A stretch of 64,000 nucleotides of DNA from Alphaproteobacteria bacterium (GCA_021775805.1 JAJFHD010000054.1:1-64000); one strand, 5' to 3'; shown: positions 1 through 10,154, counted from the first letter of the stretch. Notes: generated from the sequence alone by a model not told the origin. Made by a program: numbers and translations.

Positions 1-1563
1 GCCGGGCTCGACCGCGACGTCGTTGGCACAGATGCGTTGCAGCACGGCCTCCGCGTCCCGCCCCTCGACGCGGAACTTGGCAAAAGACGTCATGTCGAAC
101 AGCCCGACATTTTCGCGCACGGCCTTGTGCTCGGCCGCCGCATGGTCGAACCAGTTCTGGCGTTTCCAACTGTACTCGTACTCCGCCCGTTTGCCGGCGG
201 CTGCCTGATCAGCCGGCAGGAACCAGTTGGCTCGCTCCCAACCAGCAGCTTCGCCAAAACAGGCACCGCGTTCTTCGAGGCGTTCGTGCAACGGAGATTT
301 GCGGACACCGCGGGCCGTCTCGTACTGGCGGTAAGGCCAGTGGTCAGCATAGAGCAGGCCGAGCGACTCTTTGGCACGCTCGAACAGGAATGTCTTGCTG
401 TTCTGGAACGGCATCATCCGGCGGATGTCCACGTCCCACAGATCGAACGGCGGTTCACCGCTTTCCATCCATTCCGCCAGGGCCTTGCCGGCCCCGCCGG
501 CCGACTGAATGCCGACAGAATTGAAACCGGCGGCCACGAAAAAGTTCTCCACCTCCGGCGCCTCACCCAACAGATAACGGTCGTCGGGAGTAAAGCTTTC
601 GGGACCGCAGAAGAAGGTATGAATACCGGCGGTCTCCAACAACGGCATGCGGTTGACGGCCTTCTCAAGGATCGGCTCGAACTGCTCAAAATCTTCCGGT
701 AACTGGTCGAAGCAGAAGTCCTCGGGAATGCCGTCCATGCCCCAGGGCTTGGCGTTGGGTTCAAACGCGCCAAGAAGGATCTTGCCGGCGTCTTCCTTGT
801 AGTAGGCGCATTCGTCCGGAACCCGCAGGACCGGCAGTCCACCGGGCAGTTCGGAAATGGCTTCGGTCACGATGTAAAAATGCTCGCACGCCTGAAGCGG
901 CACGTTGACACCGGCCATCTGGCCGACTTCGCGGCCCCACATTCCGGCACAATTGACCACGTAGTCGGCCGTGATGTCGCCCTTGTCGGTGGAAACTCCC
1001 GTCACCCGGCCGTCCTTCTTGTGGATTGCCGTCACCTTGGTCTGTTCGAAAATTTTCACGCCGCGGTTGCGCGCACCTTTGGCCAGGGCATGGGTAATGT
1101 TCGACGGGTCAGCCTGGCCGTCCTTGGGCAGGAAGACACCACCGTGGACGCCATCGAGATTGAGAAACGGGTAGGCCTGCTTGCATTCGTCCGGTGAGAG
1201 CATTTCCGCTTCAAGACCGAACGTCTTGGCCATGGATGCCCCGCGCCTGAACTCTTCCAGGCGGGCATCGGAAATCGCAACGCCCAGCGAACCGTGCTGG
1301 CGGAAGCCGGTCGCGACTTCCGTTTCGGCTTCCAGCGAGCCGTAGAGTTCAGCCGAGTACTTCGCAAGCTGGGTCATGTTGGCGGTGGCGCGCAACTGGC
1401 CGATCAGCCCGGCCGCATGCCATGTGGTGCCGCATGTCAGCTGCTTGCGTTCAAGCAGGACCACGTCGGTCCAGCCGAGCTTGGCCAGGTGGTAGGCCAG
1501 CGAACACCCCACAACGCCGCCACCGATGATGACCGCGCGGGCCTGGCTTGGAAATTCCTTCAT
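1..1563 (-). CDS. FAD-dependent oxidoreductase with GcvT-type domain (sarcosine/dimethylglycine dehydrogenase family), partial
   Basis: The gene runs off the left edge; 521 N-terminal codons are visible and full-length relatives have roughly 800 residues. The N-terminus carries a Rossmann FAD motif (IIGGGVVGCSLAYHL) followed by the TTWHAAGL segment, where relatives bind FAD covalently. A DAO-type oxidase domain fills about the first 380 residues. The visible C-terminal part (LFDMTSFAKF, then VLQRICANDV) begins the folate-binding aminomethyltransferase-like domain. Such enzymes oxidatively demethylate sarcosine, dimethylglycine or related N-methyl amines and pass the one-carbon unit to tetrahydrofolate. 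The start lies 11 bp after the stop of the XRE-cupin gene, so the two are probably one transcript. The exact substrate cannot be read from the sequence. Confidence 0.85.
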   Translation of the reverse strand, partial: MKEFPSQARAVIIGGGVVGCSLAYHLAKLGWTDVVLLERKQLTCGTTWHAAGLIGQLRATANMTQLAKYSAELYGSLEAETEVATGFRQHGSLGVAISDARLEEFRRGASMAKTFGLEAEMLSPDECKQAYPFLNLDGVHGGVFLPKDGQADPSNITHALAKGARNRGVKIFEQTKVTAIHKKDGRVTGVSTDKGDITADYVVNCAGMWGREVGQMAGVNVPLQACEHFYIVTEAISELPGGLPVLRVPDECAYYKEDAGKILLGAFEPNAKPWGMDGIPEDFCFDQLPEDFEQFEPILEKAVNRMPLLETAGIHTFFCGPESFTPDDRYLLGEAPEVENFFVAAGFNSVGIQSAGGAGKALAEWMESGEPPFDLWDVDIRRMMPFQNSKTFLFERAKESLGLLYADHWPYRQYETARGVRKSPLHERLEERGACFGEAAGWERANWFLPADQAAAGKRAEYEYSWKRQNWFDHAAAEHKAVRENVGLFDMTSFAKFRVEGRDAEAVLQRICANDVAVEPG

Positions 1564-1574
1564 TGCACCCTCTT

Positions 1575-2183
1575 TCAATAGACTGGTGGCGCAATCACCC
1601 AGATCACCACACACGGTACGGTGCCGGGATTGCGCCAGCGATGGGTTTCATGATTCAGGCGGAAACTGTCGCCCGGTTTCAGATGGAAATGAGTGTCGTC
1701 GATCCACAGATCGAGTTCGCCGGCCACCACGTAGCCGGCCTCCTCGGTCTCGCGGAAACCGTTCTCGGGCAGTTCGGCACCAGGCAGGAACACGCTGCGG
1801 AACACTTCGAAAGCACCGCCAAGATCGGGCGACAGCAACTCCTCGACAAGCCCGCTCTCCTCACTGCCGATCCGCCGCCTGGCGTCGGCACGCACGATAT
1901 GTCCGCGCTCTTCCTCCGGCGCATCGTCCTGCGCCAGAAACCAGCCCAGCGGCACACCGAACACATTGGCAAGCTTGCGCAGATCCTGGATCGAAACGGA
2001 AGAGAGCCCGCGCTCCACCTGGCTCAGATAACCAACGGAACGCCCGGTGGCCAGGGCAAGTTCGGAAAGTGTCAGGCCTTTGGACTTGCGAAGAGCACGC
2101 AGATCGCTGCCGATCGACGCGGCAATGCCACCGTCGTCAGTTGCACCTTCCACAGAAGTCTCAATCGTCTCGACGGAAGACAT
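1575..2183 (-). CDS. XRE-family transcriptional regulator with C-terminal cupin
   Basis: This 202-residue protein has an N-terminal helix-turn-helix of the XRE class at about residues 28-82 (LRALRKSKGLTLSELA, then GYLSQVERGLSSVS). A small cupin fold occupies about residues 110-200 (GYVVAGELDLWIDDTHFHL, PGDSFRL). This architecture is that of PuuR-like regulators, in which the cupin senses a small amine or amino-acid-derived ligand. It sits directly upstream of, and in line with, the FAD/GcvT-type oxidoreductase, so it probably controls amine demethylation and its own expression. The ATG follows a GGTGAGGAG stretch (GAGGAG, 5 nt spacing). A candidate operator lies 46-68 bp upstream. Confidence 0.88.
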   Translation of the reverse strand: MSSVETIETSVEGATDDGGIAASIGSDLRALRKSKGLTLSELALATGRSVGYLSQVERGLSSVSIQDLRKLANVFGVPLGWFLAQDDAPEEERGHIVRADARRRIGSEESGLVEELLSPDLGGAFEVFRSVFLPGAELPENGFRETEEAGYVVAGELDLWIDDTHFHLKPGDSFRLNHETHRWRNPGTVPCVVIWVIAPPVY

Positions 2184-2520
2184 CGCCGCTCCTCACCCTG
2201 AACAATCAGGACACTGGAGGCGATTTCGTGAAAAATCAATTCATTTTTTCATGCAAGGCGATTTCCCGTGTTCACTTTCACGGTGACAACGGGCGGAACA
2301 CGAAAATCGGGAATCTGCGAAACCCAAAATCGATCAGGTTGCGCGGGCCGTCATTCCTGTCCGAGCGGTCAGCGAGGACGAGAATCCGTTGGCCGGACCC
2401 GAGACCGAATACGAGGCGAGTGGATCTTCGGCATCGCTTTCGCGCTGCCACAGATGACGATCTATGCAATCACATGAACCGTACAATGTGGGGCGGTTGG
2501 GCTCTCTGGTTCCGGTCCGC
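2184..2520. other. Intergenic region upstream of the XRE-cupin gene
   Basis: This 337-bp stretch between the RidA stop and the XRE-cupin start holds the promoter of the minus-strand regulator operon and the A/T-rich inverted repeat at 2229-2251. I see no convincing gene, tRNA or factor-independent terminator for the RidA end of the upstream operon. Short ORFs here lack ribosome binding sites and family resemblance. Confidence 0.5.
2229..2251. promoter_or_regulatory. Inverted repeat, candidate autoregulatory operator of the XRE-cupin gene
   Basis: TGAAAAA and TTTTTCA form a perfect 7-bp inverted repeat around a 9-nt spacer. It lies 46-68 bp upstream of the XRE-cupin start, where a promoter-overlapping operator would be expected. 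The flanking nonamer GGCGATTTC also occurs twice (2219-2227 and 2257-2265). The operator role is inferred from position and symmetry only. Confidence 0.35.
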
Positions 2521-2913
2521 CTAAATCGGCACCACAGCCGTCGTCTCGATCTCGACCCGCGCACGGTCTTCGACCAGCGCCACGACCTGCACCAGCGCCA
2601 TGGCGGGAAATACACTACCGATGATGCGCTTGTAGGCCACACCAATGCCTTCCAGGTTTGACAGGTACTCCTGCTTGTCGACCACGTACCAGGTCATGCG
2701 GGCGATGTGCTCAGGACCGGCGCCGCCCTCTGCCAGAATTGCCACGGTGTTGTGCAGGGTCTGTTCCACCTGCCCGACAAAATCGTCGGTCTGGAACTCG
2801 CAATTGTGGTTCCAGCCGATCTGGCCCGCGACGAAGATCATGCGCCCTTCGGCCGCTATGCCGTTGGAATATCCGGACGGCCGCTTCCAGTGTGACGGGT
2901 TGAGTTGTTCCAT
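2521..2913 (-). CDS. RidA/YjgF family enamine/imine deaminase-like protein
   Basis: This 130-residue protein has the normal RidA length and features: a SNGIAAEGRMIFVAGQIG strand, the central QVEQTLHNTVAILAEGGAG helix and the C-terminal VEDRARVEIETTAVV strand. The arginine of the last motif corresponds to the carboxylate-binding arginine of active RidA proteins. RidA enzymes hydrolyse reactive enamines and imines. It is the last gene of the seven-gene 2-aminobenzoate-type operon, 51 bp after the ligase. The aminobenzoyl-CoA monooxygenase/reductase makes a cyclic enamine, so this RidA may remove the amino group from a ring-reduced intermediate. That is inference; a housekeeping role against 2-aminoacrylate is the alternative. 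Confidence 0.85.
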   Translation of the reverse strand: MEQLNPSHWKRPSGYSNGIAAEGRMIFVAGQIGWNHNCEFQTDDFVGQVEQTLHNTVAILAEGGAGPEHIARMTWYVVDKQEYLSNLEGIGVAYKRIIGSVFPAMALVQVVALVEDRARVEIETTAVVPI

Positions 2914-2964
2914 GAGATGGGTCCTGTATGTTTCCGGGTTCTGCGAGCGGCAACCAGTGCCGCA

Positions 2965-4584
2965 TCACTCCTTAAGCCTAAAGCGCTGGACTTTGCCGGT
3001 CTGGGTCTTGGGCAGCGCTTTGATGAATTCGACGGCGCGTGGATATTTGTATGGCGCGATCGATTGTTTCACGTGATCCTGCAGGGCCTTGACGAGTTCC
3101 GCATCGCCGGCATAACCCGACACCGGCACAACGAACGCCTTGACGATCTGGCCGCGCTCCTCGTGATCGACACCGACGACTGCGCACTCACTGACAGCTT
3201 CGTGCGCCAGCAGGGCCGCTTCCACTTCCGGTCCGGCAATGTTGTAACCAGACGAGATGATCATATCGTCGGTTCGGGCGGCGAAATGGAAATAGCCGTC
3301 CTCGTCTTCAAAGAAGGCATCGCCCGTGAGGTTCCAGCCATCGCGCACGTAGCCCGCCTGGCGGTCGTCGGCCAGATAGCGGCACCCGGTCGGACCCCGC
3401 ACGGCAAGCTTGCCCACCTGCCCTTTCGGCATGTCGTTCATGTCGTCGCCGACCACACGGGCTTCGTATCCAACGACTGGTTTGCCGGTGACGCCGGGCT
3501 TATTGTCGTCCGGCGTATTGGTGATGAAGATATGCAGCAGTTCCGTCGCCCCGATACCGTCGAGAATCGGCACGCCGGTTTTCGCGACCCAATCCTTGTA
3601 CACAGGCGCCGGCAGTGTTTCGCCCGCAGACACCGCGAGTCGAAGGCTGGACAGATCCGCGCCATCGTCCATTGCGCCCATCATGGCGCGGTAGGCGGTT
3701 GGCGCCGTAAAACAGATGGTGACCTTATGGGTGTCGATGATCTTGACCAGATTGGGCGGCGTCGCTTCCTCCAGAAGCGTGGCCGTGGCGCCGAAGCGCA
3801 ACGGAAAGACCGCCAGTCCGCCCAGCCCGAAGGTGAAGGCCAGCGGCGGTGAACCAGCAAAGACGTCATCCGGTGTGACGCCCAGAACCGATTGCGCGTA
3901 CCCGTCGGCAATCGCCAGGATATCGCGGTGGAAATGCATGGTCGCTTTCGGTTGCCCGGTCGTGCCGGATGTGAAACCCAGAAGAGCGACATCGTCCCGG
4001 CCGGTTTTAATCGCGTCGAAGGATGTCGGCTTGCCCAGCGCCACTTCGTCCAGCTCGGCCTCATGGTTGCGGCTGCCGTCGAACAGGACGACGCGCTTGA
4101 GAAACCGGCTGTCGCGGGCACAGCGATCCATGTCTTCCGCCAGCCTGGTGTCGCACAGGGCCAGTGCGATTTCCGCCTTGTCGACGATCTTGGAAAGTTC
4201 CGCCGCCCGCAGCATAGGCATGGTATTGACGACCACGGCGCCCGCCTTGGTTGCGCCCAGCCATGCCGCCACCATGGCCGGGTTGTTGCCGGAACGGATC
4301 AGGACGCGGTTGCCCGGCTCAACGCCGAAATCTTCTACCAGCGCCCGGGCGATGCGGTTTGACCAGTCGGCAAGCTCACGGTAGGTCCGCTTGCGTCCAT
4401 TGCCGATCAGGGCAAAGCGGTCTCCGTGTCCCGCCTCGACGTTGCGGTCGGTCAGTTCGACCGCCACGTTGATGTGGTCGGGATACCGGTATTCCGGTCT
4501 TTCAAGGATCAGGTCGGGCCACATGTCGCGCGCCGGCAGGTTGTCGCGTGAAAAGGTGTCGGTGTGAGCGGTTGGTCCAAGCAT
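2965..4584 (-). CDS. 2-aminobenzoate-CoA ligase-like (benzoate-CoA ligase family)
   Basis: This is an AMP-forming acyl-CoA synthetase of 539 residues. The adenylation motifs are in order: phosphate loop FTSGTTGQPKATMH, FGLGG, the A5 motif DGIGATELLHIF, the WNLTGD motif, the hinge motif RTDDMIISSGYNI and the C-terminal catalytic lysine in KTQTGKVQR. The aromatic-acid type and its partners indicate activation of 2-aminobenzoate, or possibly salicylate or benzoate, to the CoA thioester at the head of the pathway. The start is the internal ATG at 4584 because GGGAG precedes it by 6 nt and the acyl-CoA dehydrogenase stop ends 1 nt before it; the upstream ATG would add 13 residues inside that gene. 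Confidence 0.88.
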   Translation of the reverse strand: MLGPTAHTDTFSRDNLPARDMWPDLILERPEYRYPDHINVAVELTDRNVEAGHGDRFALIGNGRKRTYRELADWSNRIARALVEDFGVEPGNRVLIRSGNNPAMVAAWLGATKAGAVVVNTMPMLRAAELSKIVDKAEIALALCDTRLAEDMDRCARDSRFLKRVVLFDGSRNHEAELDEVALGKPTSFDAIKTGRDDVALLGFTSGTTGQPKATMHFHRDILAIADGYAQSVLGVTPDDVFAGSPPLAFTFGLGGLAVFPLRFGATATLLEEATPPNLVKIIDTHKVTICFTAPTAYRAMMGAMDDGADLSSLRLAVSAGETLPAPVYKDWVAKTGVPILDGIGATELLHIFITNTPDDNKPGVTGKPVVGYEARVVGDDMNDMPKGQVGKLAVRGPTGCRYLADDRQAGYVRDGWNLTGDAFFEDEDGYFHFAARTDDMIISSGYNIAGPEVEAALLAHEAVSECAVVGVDHEERGQIVKAFVVPVSGYAGDAELVKALQDHVKQSIAPYKYPRAVEFIKALPKTQTGKVQRFRLKE

Positions 4585-4585
4585 G

Positions 4586-5782
4586 TCAATCTCCCGGGCT
4601 GTCCTGCAGGTTCGCCGCAGCATCGGCCAAAACCTGCCGGGCGATGATCACTTTCTGAACTTCGGACGCGCCTTCGTAGATCCGAAGCGCCCGAATTTCC
4701 CGATAGAGGCGTTCCACCGGATTGCCACTGACGACGCCGTGTCCGCCGTGGATCTGAACAGCGCGGTCGATCACAGACTGGGCAGCTTCGGTTGCGTAGA
4801 GTTTTGCCGCCGCCGCCTCTCGTGTCACGCGCGGCGCGCCTGCGTCTTTCGCCCAGGCAGCACGATAAACCAGCAGAGCCGCGGCGTCGATCTCCACGGC
4901 CATGTCAGCGATCATGCCCTGCACCAGTTGCAGGTCCCCCATCGGTGCACCGAACAGCGAACGGCTTGTCGCCCTTGCCAGGCTTTCATCCATGGCCCGG
5001 CGTGCAAAGCCCAAGCCGGCGGCCCCTACCGTCGACCGGAATATGTCAAGGGTCGCCATGGCGATCTTGAAGCCCTCGCCCGGTTTACCGAGCATGTTTG
5101 CGACCGGAACCACGCAATCGGAGAATTCAAGCCGGGCAAGCGGATGCGGCGCTATGACAGGGATGCGCTCGGCGACAGAGAGTCCCGGCGTGTCCGCATC
5201 GACGATGAATGCCGAAAGGCCTCGGGCGCCCTCCCCCCCGCCGGTACGCGCAAAGACAACATAGTAGTCAGCGATACCGCCGTTCGAGATCCAGGTCTTC
5301 GAGCCGTCCAGGACGAACGTGTCGCCGTCGCGCCGGGCTGTGGTGGCAAGCGCCGCCACGTCCGAACCCGCTTCAGGTTCAGACAGGGCGAATGCAGCTA
5401 TCTTTTTTCCCTCTCGGACAGCCGGCAGGTAAGCATCCCGCTGGGCATCGGATCCGGCAAGCGTGATCGGCCCGCTGCCCAGCCCCTGCATGGCAAACGA
5501 GAAGTCCGCCAGTCCGCTGTGCCGGCTCAGCGTCTCGCGGATGATGCACAGCGAACGCACATCAAGTTGGTCGAATCGGCCGCCACCGGCCTTGGAGACC
5601 GCATAGTCCAGCCAGCCGCCTGCAGCCAGGTCCGCAACCAGTCGCCTGCAGGCGTCGTCGACACCGTCTTCGCTGGGCTCCGACGGGTCGATTTCCAACG
5701 CCGCCCAGGTATCGAGGTCGGCCGCAAGCGTGCGGTGGTGATCGTCAAAGAACGGCCAGGTCAGGAAACTGCGGTCAGGCAT
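4586..5782 (-). CDS. Acyl-CoA dehydrogenase (aromatic degradation operon)
   Basis: This 398-residue flavoenzyme has the family landmarks [16 protein letters not shown] (FAD/substrate loop), [11 protein letters not shown], the IHGGHGVV stretch and [17 protein letters not shown] near the C-terminus. The glutamate of YEG matches the position of the catalytic base in many family members. In the 2-aminobenzoyl-CoA pathway a beta-oxidation-like set processes the reduced ring thioester, and this enzyme probably supplies the dehydrogenation step. AAGGAG lies 8 nt before the chosen ATG; the longer ORF adds 14 unlikely residues. It is 3 bp from the hydratase gene and almost touches the ligase gene. Confidence 0.9.
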   Translation of the reverse strand: MPDRSFLTWPFFDDHHRTLAADLDTWAALEIDPSEPSEDGVDDACRRLVADLAAGGWLDYAVSKAGGGRFDQLDVRSLCIIRETLSRHSGLADFSFAMQGLGSGPITLAGSDAQRDAYLPAVREGKKIAAFALSEPEAGSDVAALATTARRDGDTFVLDGSKTWISNGGIADYYVVFARTGGGEGARGLSAFIVDADTPGLSVAERIPVIAPHPLARLEFSDCVVPVANMLGKPGEGFKIAMATLDIFRSTVGAAGLGFARRAMDESLARATSRSLFGAPMGDLQLVQGMIADMAVEIDAAALLVYRAAWAKDAGAPRVTREAAAAKLYATEAAQSVIDRAVQIHGGHGVVSGNPVERLYREIRALRIYEGASEVQKVIIARQVLADAAANLQDSPGD

Positions 5783-5786
5783 ACGG

Positions 5787-6599
5787 TCAGTCTCCTTCAA
5801 ACACCGGACGTTCCTTGGCGACAAACGCGTCGAAGGCTCGCCTGAAGTCGCGTGTCTGCATGCAGATCGCCTGTGCCTGGGCTTCGGCTTCGATCGCCTG
5901 GTCGAGTGTCATGTTCCATTCCTGATTGAGCATGGTCTTGGTCATCATATGTCCGAAATTGGGGCCTGCTGAAAGTTTGGCCGCCATCGATTGCGCTTCA
6001 GAAAGTACGTCATCGCCGGAACAGATCCGGTTGTAGAATCCCCAGCGCTCGCCTTCCTGCGCACTCATCGAACGGCCGGAGAAAAGCAGTTCGGCTGCCC
6101 GACCCTGCCCGACGACACGCGGCAGCATGGCACACGCGCCCATGTCGCAGCCGGCAAGCCCCACGCGCACGAACAGGAAGGCGGTCTTGGCCTCGGGCGT
6201 GCCGAGCCGCATGTCCGAGGCCAGTGCGATCATAGCGCCGGCACCGACACAGATGCCGTCAATCGCGCTGATCACCGGCTGCGGACAGTTGCGGATCGCC
6301 TTGACCAGATCGCCGGTCATCCGGGTGAACTGAAGCAACCCCTTCATATCCTTGTCGAGCAGCGGGCCGATGATCTCGTGGACATCACCGCCGGAACAGA
6401 AATTGCCGCCTTCGCCGTTGATCACCACCGCGGACACATCGTCGGCGTAGACGAGATCTCGAAAGCAGTCGCGCAACTCGGCATAGGATTCGAATGTGAG
6501 AGGATTTTTTCGCTCCGGCCGGTTCAGCGTGATCGTCGCCACCTCGCCGGTCATTTGCCAACGGAAATGCTTCGGCGCAAAGTTTTTCATGGCCGTCAT
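5787..6599 (-). CDS. Enoyl-CoA hydratase/isomerase family protein
   Basis: This crotonase-fold protein has 270 residues, a typical length. Visible features are [14 protein letters not shown], the oxyanion-hole segment [11 protein letters not shown] and the second oxyanion-hole segment [20 protein letters not shown]. The expected catalytic region is [20 protein letters not shown], where one usual hydratase glutamate is replaced, so the chemistry may be hydration, ring hydrolysis or isomerisation. The ATG overlaps the MarR stop by 4 bp (ATGA), showing translational coupling. In context it acts on the alicyclic CoA thioester of the aminobenzoyl-CoA route. Confidence 0.9.
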   Translation of the reverse strand: MTAMKNFAPKHFRWQMTGEVATITLNRPERKNPLTFESYAELRDCFRDLVYADDVSAVVINGEGGNFCSGGDVHEIIGPLLDKDMKGLLQFTRMTGDLVKAIRNCPQPVISAIDGICVGAGAMIALASDMRLGTPEAKTAFLFVRVGLAGCDMGACAMLPRVVGQGRAAELLFSGRSMSAQEGERWGFYNRICSGDDVLSEAQSMAAKLSAGPNFGHMMTKTMLNQEWNMTLDQAIEAEAQAQAICMQTRDFRRAFDAFVAKERPVFEGD

Positions 6600-7081
6600 G
6601 AACTGTCTCCTTTCGAGGCGGCATCCTTGAGTCTGCCGAGCAACCGGGAAAGATCCGCCGCATCGCGGTCGTCAAGCCCGTTGAACATGTCATCAATCCA
6701 GCCTGCATGATGGGCGGCCATATCTGAAAATCGCTCCCAACCCTTGTCCGACAACGCGACGTAAGACGAGCGCCGGTCGGCCGGGTGCGGCACACGCATC
6801 ACCAGCCCTTCGTCCGTCATACGGTCGACGAGTCCGGTCACGTTGCCGTTCGATACCATCAACTGTCTGGAAAGATCGCTCATGGTCAGGCCGCTCTCGG
6901 AGCGTGCCAGGCTGGCGAGCACGTCGAAACGCGGCAAGGTCGTGTCAAATTCCCGACGCAGCTTCGACCGGATCGTCTGTTCGATCTGCGTCGTGCAGGT
7001 GAGGAGCCTCAGCCACAACCTGAGCCGGTCTTTCGAGCTCTCTTCCATATCCGGCAACGTTCGTGCCGCAGCCTTGCTCAT
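6596..7081 (-). CDS. MarR-family transcriptional regulator inside the catabolic operon
   Basis: This 161-residue protein has the MarR winged helix: recognition region [20 protein letters not shown] followed by the wing [19 protein letters not shown]. Helices at both ends would form the dimer interface. MarR repressors of aromatic catabolism typically respond to the aryl-CoA thioester and bind short palindromes. The gene lies in the middle of the operon with ATGA overlaps on both sides, so it would be co-expressed with its targets. The perfect inverted repeat at 10212-10232 is the obvious candidate operator. The start at 7081 was chosen for the ATGA overlap with the SDR stop; the longer frame adds an Arg/Cys-rich stretch that reads like out-of-frame DNA. 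Confidence 0.88.
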   Translation of the reverse strand: MSKAAARTLPDMEESSKDRLRLWLRLLTCTTQIEQTIRSKLRREFDTTLPRFDVLASLARSESGLTMSDLSRQLMVSNGNVTGLVDRMTDEGLVMRVPHPADRRSSYVALSDKGWERFSDMAAHHAGWIDDMFNGLDDRDAADLSRLLGRLKDAASKGDSS

Positions 7082-7854
7082 GTCATCACCTCTCCGCCCG
7101 CAACGGCAATCGCCTGACCCGTGATCGAACCGGCATCGTCTCCACACAGCCACAACACGGCGTCAGCCACTTCTCCCGGCGTCACGAACCGTCCCTGCGG
7201 ATTGGTCCGCATCAGCGACTTGCGCGCTTCTTGTGCACTTCGGCCGGTTTTTTCCACAATGTTGGCAACCGACTCCGCCAGGAGATCGGTCTCCGTGAAC
7301 CCCGGACACACCGCATTGACGGTCACGCCGGTCCGTGCCATCTCGAGCGCCAGTGCCCGGGTCAAGCCAATGACGCCGTGTTTTGCAGCGCAATAGGCCG
7401 CCACATAAGCGTAACCCGTTAGGCCGGCAGTGCTCGCCACCGACACAATTCTTCCGTGACCGCGCCCGCCCATCGCTTCCGCGACCTGCCGGGTGCAGTT
7501 GAACACCCCCGTCAGATTCACCGAAAGCATGGCCTCCCAGAGATCGTTGTCCGTCGCCGCAAACGGCGCCGACCGGGCGGCACCGGCGTTGTTGATCAGA
7601 ATATCGACCGGTCCAAAACTGTCGGCAGCCTTTGCAAAGGCGTTTCCAACCGAGGCTGCCGACGTCACGTCACATGTTATGCCGGCGGCATCAGGCAACC
7701 TGGAAGCTGTCTCCCGAAGCGCGGCTTCGTTGCGCCCCATGATCGTCACCCTGGCGCCGTTTTCGCACAAACCTGACGCAATTGCGGCACCAATGCCACG
7801 CGCACCGCCGGTTACGACCGCGTGCCTGCCGTCGAGAGGGTTTGCCACGCTCAT
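7078..7854 (-). CDS. SDR-family 3-hydroxyacyl-CoA dehydrogenase-like protein
   Basis: This 258-residue classical short-chain dehydrogenase has the cofactor motif TGGARGIG, the NNAG motif (LINNAGAAR), a catalytic serine in VSVASTAGL and the YxxxK pair in [11 protein letters not shown]. The residue after the second beta strand (MGRNEA) suggests no strict NADH selection can be read. Position between the monooxygenase/reductase and the beta-oxidation genes points to oxidation of a hydroxyl group on an alicyclic CoA thioester. It overlaps both neighbours by 4 bp (ATGA), so the order of translation is tightly coupled. Confidence 0.88.
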   Translation of the reverse strand: MSVANPLDGRHAVVTGGARGIGAAIASGLCENGARVTIMGRNEAALRETASRLPDAAGITCDVTSAASVGNAFAKAADSFGPVDILINNAGAARSAPFAATDNDLWEAMLSVNLTGVFNCTRQVAEAMGGRGHGRIVSVASTAGLTGYAYVAAYCAAKHGVIGLTRALALEMARTGVTVNAVCPGFTETDLLAESVANIVEKTGRSAQEARKSLMRTNPQGRFVTPGEVADAVLWLCGDDAGSITGQAIAVAGGEVMT

Positions 7855-10154
7855 ACCCTCACATTGGCCATTTGCGCGGCAAGGTCCGCAGCTCTCTGAA
7901 GCGTGCGTTCCATCTGATCCTTGCCTGACTCGTACTGCCGGGGCCAGGGCTGCTGGTCATAACCCTGGGCAGCGGCTGCGCGCAGCGTCCAGTTCGGGTC
8001 GGACAGATGCGGACGGGCGAGACAACAGATGTCGGCACGGCCGGCCATCAGAATGGAGTTGACGTGATCGGGCTCAAAGATGTTGCCGACCGCCATGGTT
8101 GCAATTTCCGCTTCGTTGCGGATGCGGTCTGAGAAAGGCGTCTGGAACATCCGGCCGTAGACCGGCTCTGCGCGGGCCGACGTCTGGCCTGCGGACACAT
8201 CGATGATATCGACTCCGGCAGCCTTGAGAGCAATGGCGATTTCCACCGCATCGTCCGGTGTAATGCCTTCCTCACCAACCCAGTCATTGGCGGAGATCCT
8301 GATCGAAATCGGCTTTTCATCAGGCCAGACCTGACGGACCGCCTGAAATACCTCGATGGGATATCGCAGCCGGTTTTCCAACGGCCCGCCATAAGCGTCG
8401 GTTCTTTTGTTGGTCAGGGGCGTGATGAACGCCGACATCAGATAACCATGGGCATAGTGAAGCTCAAGCATGTCGAAGCCGCACCGATCCGCCATCTTTG
8501 CCGAGCGCACGAAGTCATCGCGGATCCGGTCCATCTTCTCACGGTCGAGTTCCGCCGGCAGTTGGTTGGCCTGCGCCCACCTGACGGCGGAGGGCGCCGT
8601 CAGCTCCCAATTGCCGGTCTCCAGCGGTTCGTCCATGCCGTCCCAGCCCAGTTTTGTCGATCCTTTGGGGCCGGCATGGCCAAGTTGGGCAGCGAATTTC
8701 GCCTGGGTATGATCGTGAACGAAGTCGACAATCCGCCGCCACGCGACCTCGTGTTCCGGCGCGTACAGACCGGCGCACCCCGGCGTGATCCGGCCGTCCG
8801 CGCTGACGTCGGTCATTTCCGTGAATACGAGCCCCGCACCGCCCTGCGCCCGTGCGCCGTAGTGAACCAGGTGAAAATCGTCCGGCGTCCCGTTTGTGGC
8901 CGAATACATCGACATAGGCGACACAGCGATCCTGTTGGCCAGCGTCATGCCGCGCACGGTGTATGGCGCAAACATCGGCGGGCGGGCCACATTGACCGGC
9001 CGGCCTTCCGCCTGTGACAGGAACCAGGATTCGGCGCCGCTCAACCACTCCGGATCGCGCAAGCGAAGGTTGTCGTGGCTCACGCGCTGGCTGCGGGTCA
9101 GAAGGGAATAGGCGAACTGGATCGGCTCGAGGTCGAAATACCTGTCGATATCCTCGAACCACTCGGTCGAATTCCTGGCTGAACTCTGCAGCCGCAGAAC
9201 TTCCGTCCGGCGTTTGGTTTCGTACTCTTCGAGCGCTGCGGCCTGCGACGGTGCTTCGTGCAGGAGAGCCGCCAGATCGATGGCATCCTCCATGGCAAGC
9301 TTGGATCCCGATCCGATCGAGAAATGCGCCGTATGGGCCGCATCGCCCATCAGGACGACGTTGTCAAAGCTCCAGCGCTTGCAGGATACCCGGGGGAAGT
9401 TGAGCCAGGCCGAACCGCGCAGGTGTGCCGCATTGCTCATGAGGGCATGGCCATCGAGGTATTTTGCAAAAACCTCTTCGCACACGGCGATGGTTTCCTC
9501 GGTATCGAGGTTCTCGAAACCAAATTTGCGCCATGCCTCTTCCGAGCACTCGACGATGAATGTCGATGTATCGGGCTGGAATTTGTAGGCATGCGCCCAG
9601 ATCCAGCCATGCTCGGTTTCCTCGAAGGCAAACGTGAATGCCTCGAAGAGCTTGTGGGTGCCAAGCCAGATGAACTTGTTCCGGCGGGTATCGATATCGG
9701 GTTCGAACCGGTCGGCGAATTGTGTCCGAATCTTGCTGTTGAGACCGTCGGCGGCAATGATCAGATCGGCGTCGGCATAGGCGTCGATCCCGTCCACTTC
9801 GCTTTCGAATTCCAGTTTGACGTCGAGCTCACTGGCGCGATCCTGCAGAATGTTGAGCAGACGTTTGCGGCCGATGCCGGAGAACCCGTGGCCGCCCGAT
9901 GTGATCACGGCATCGCGGATGTGAACGTCGATGTCGTCCCAGTGTGCAAAGTTGTCATGAATTGCATTGGCACTGACCGGGTCGTTGGCCTGAAGATTGT
10001 CCAGCGTCTCATCGGACAAGACAACGCCCCAGCCAAAGGTGTCGTAGGGACGGTTGCGTTCCACGACCGTGACGTCGTGTGAAGCGTCGCGCAATTTCAT
10101 CGAGATGGCAAAATAGAGCCCTGCCGGTCCGCCGCCGATGCAAACAATTTTCAT
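7851..10154 (-). CDS. 2-aminobenzoyl-CoA monooxygenase/reductase-like fusion (flavin monooxygenase plus old yellow enzyme)
   Basis: This 767-residue protein is a natural fusion. Residues 1 to about 380 form an FAD aromatic hydroxylase like salicylyl-CoA 5-hydroxylase ([31 protein letters not shown]). From about residue 400 to the end is an old-yellow-enzyme FMN reductase ([64 protein letters not shown]). The fusion is the hallmark of 2-aminobenzoyl-CoA monooxygenase/reductase, which hydroxylates and then reduces the ring of the CoA thioester. It is the first gene of the operon. The start at 10154 has GAGGAG about 10 nt upstream; the ORF's first six codons are unlikely. Salicylyl-CoA hydroxylation is the main alternative. 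Confidence 0.9.
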   Translation of the reverse strand: MKIVCIGGGPAGLYFAISMKLRDASHDVTVVERNRPYDTFGWGVVLSDETLDNLQANDPVSANAIHDNFAHWDDIDVHIRDAVITSGGHGFSGIGRKRLLNILQDRASELDVKLEFESEVDGIDAYADADLIIAADGLNSKIRTQFADRFEPDIDTRRNKFIWLGTHKLFEAFTFAFEETEHGWIWAHAYKFQPDTSTFIVECSEEAWRKFGFENLDTEETIAVCEEVFAKYLDGHALMSNAAHLRGSAWLNFPRVSCKRWSFDNVVLMGDAAHTAHFSIGSGSKLAMEDAIDLAALLHEAPSQAAALEEYETKRRTEVLRLQSSARNSTEWFEDIDRYFDLEPIQFAYSLLTRSQRVSHDNLRLRDPEWLSGAESWFLSQAEGRPVNVARPPMFAPYTVRGMTLANRIAVSPMSMYSATNGTPDDFHLVHYGARAQGGAGLVFTEMTDVSADGRITPGCAGLYAPEHEVAWRRIVDFVHDHTQAKFAAQLGHAGPKGSTKLGWDGMDEPLETGNWELTAPSAVRWAQANQLPAELDREKMDRIRDDFVRSAKMADRCGFDMLELHYAHGYLMSAFITPLTNKRTDAYGGPLENRLRYPIEVFQAVRQVWPDEKPISIRISANDWVGEEGITPDDAVEIAIALKAAGVDIIDVSAGQTSARAEPVYGRMFQTPFSDRIRNEAEIATMAVGNIFEPDHVNSILMAGRADICCLARPHLSDPNWTLRAAAAQGYDQQPWPRQYESGKDQMERTLQRAADLAAQMANVRV

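Noticed and set aside
2905-3852. 315-codon plus-strand ORF opposite the ligase gene
   Set aside because: Antisense to the aryl-CoA ligase, no ribosome site and no recognisable domain.
4583-5845. 420-codon plus-strand ORF opposite the acyl-CoA dehydrogenase gene
   Set aside because: It is an antisense shadow of a strongly recognisable gene; the translation is Arg/His-rich and has no family motifs.
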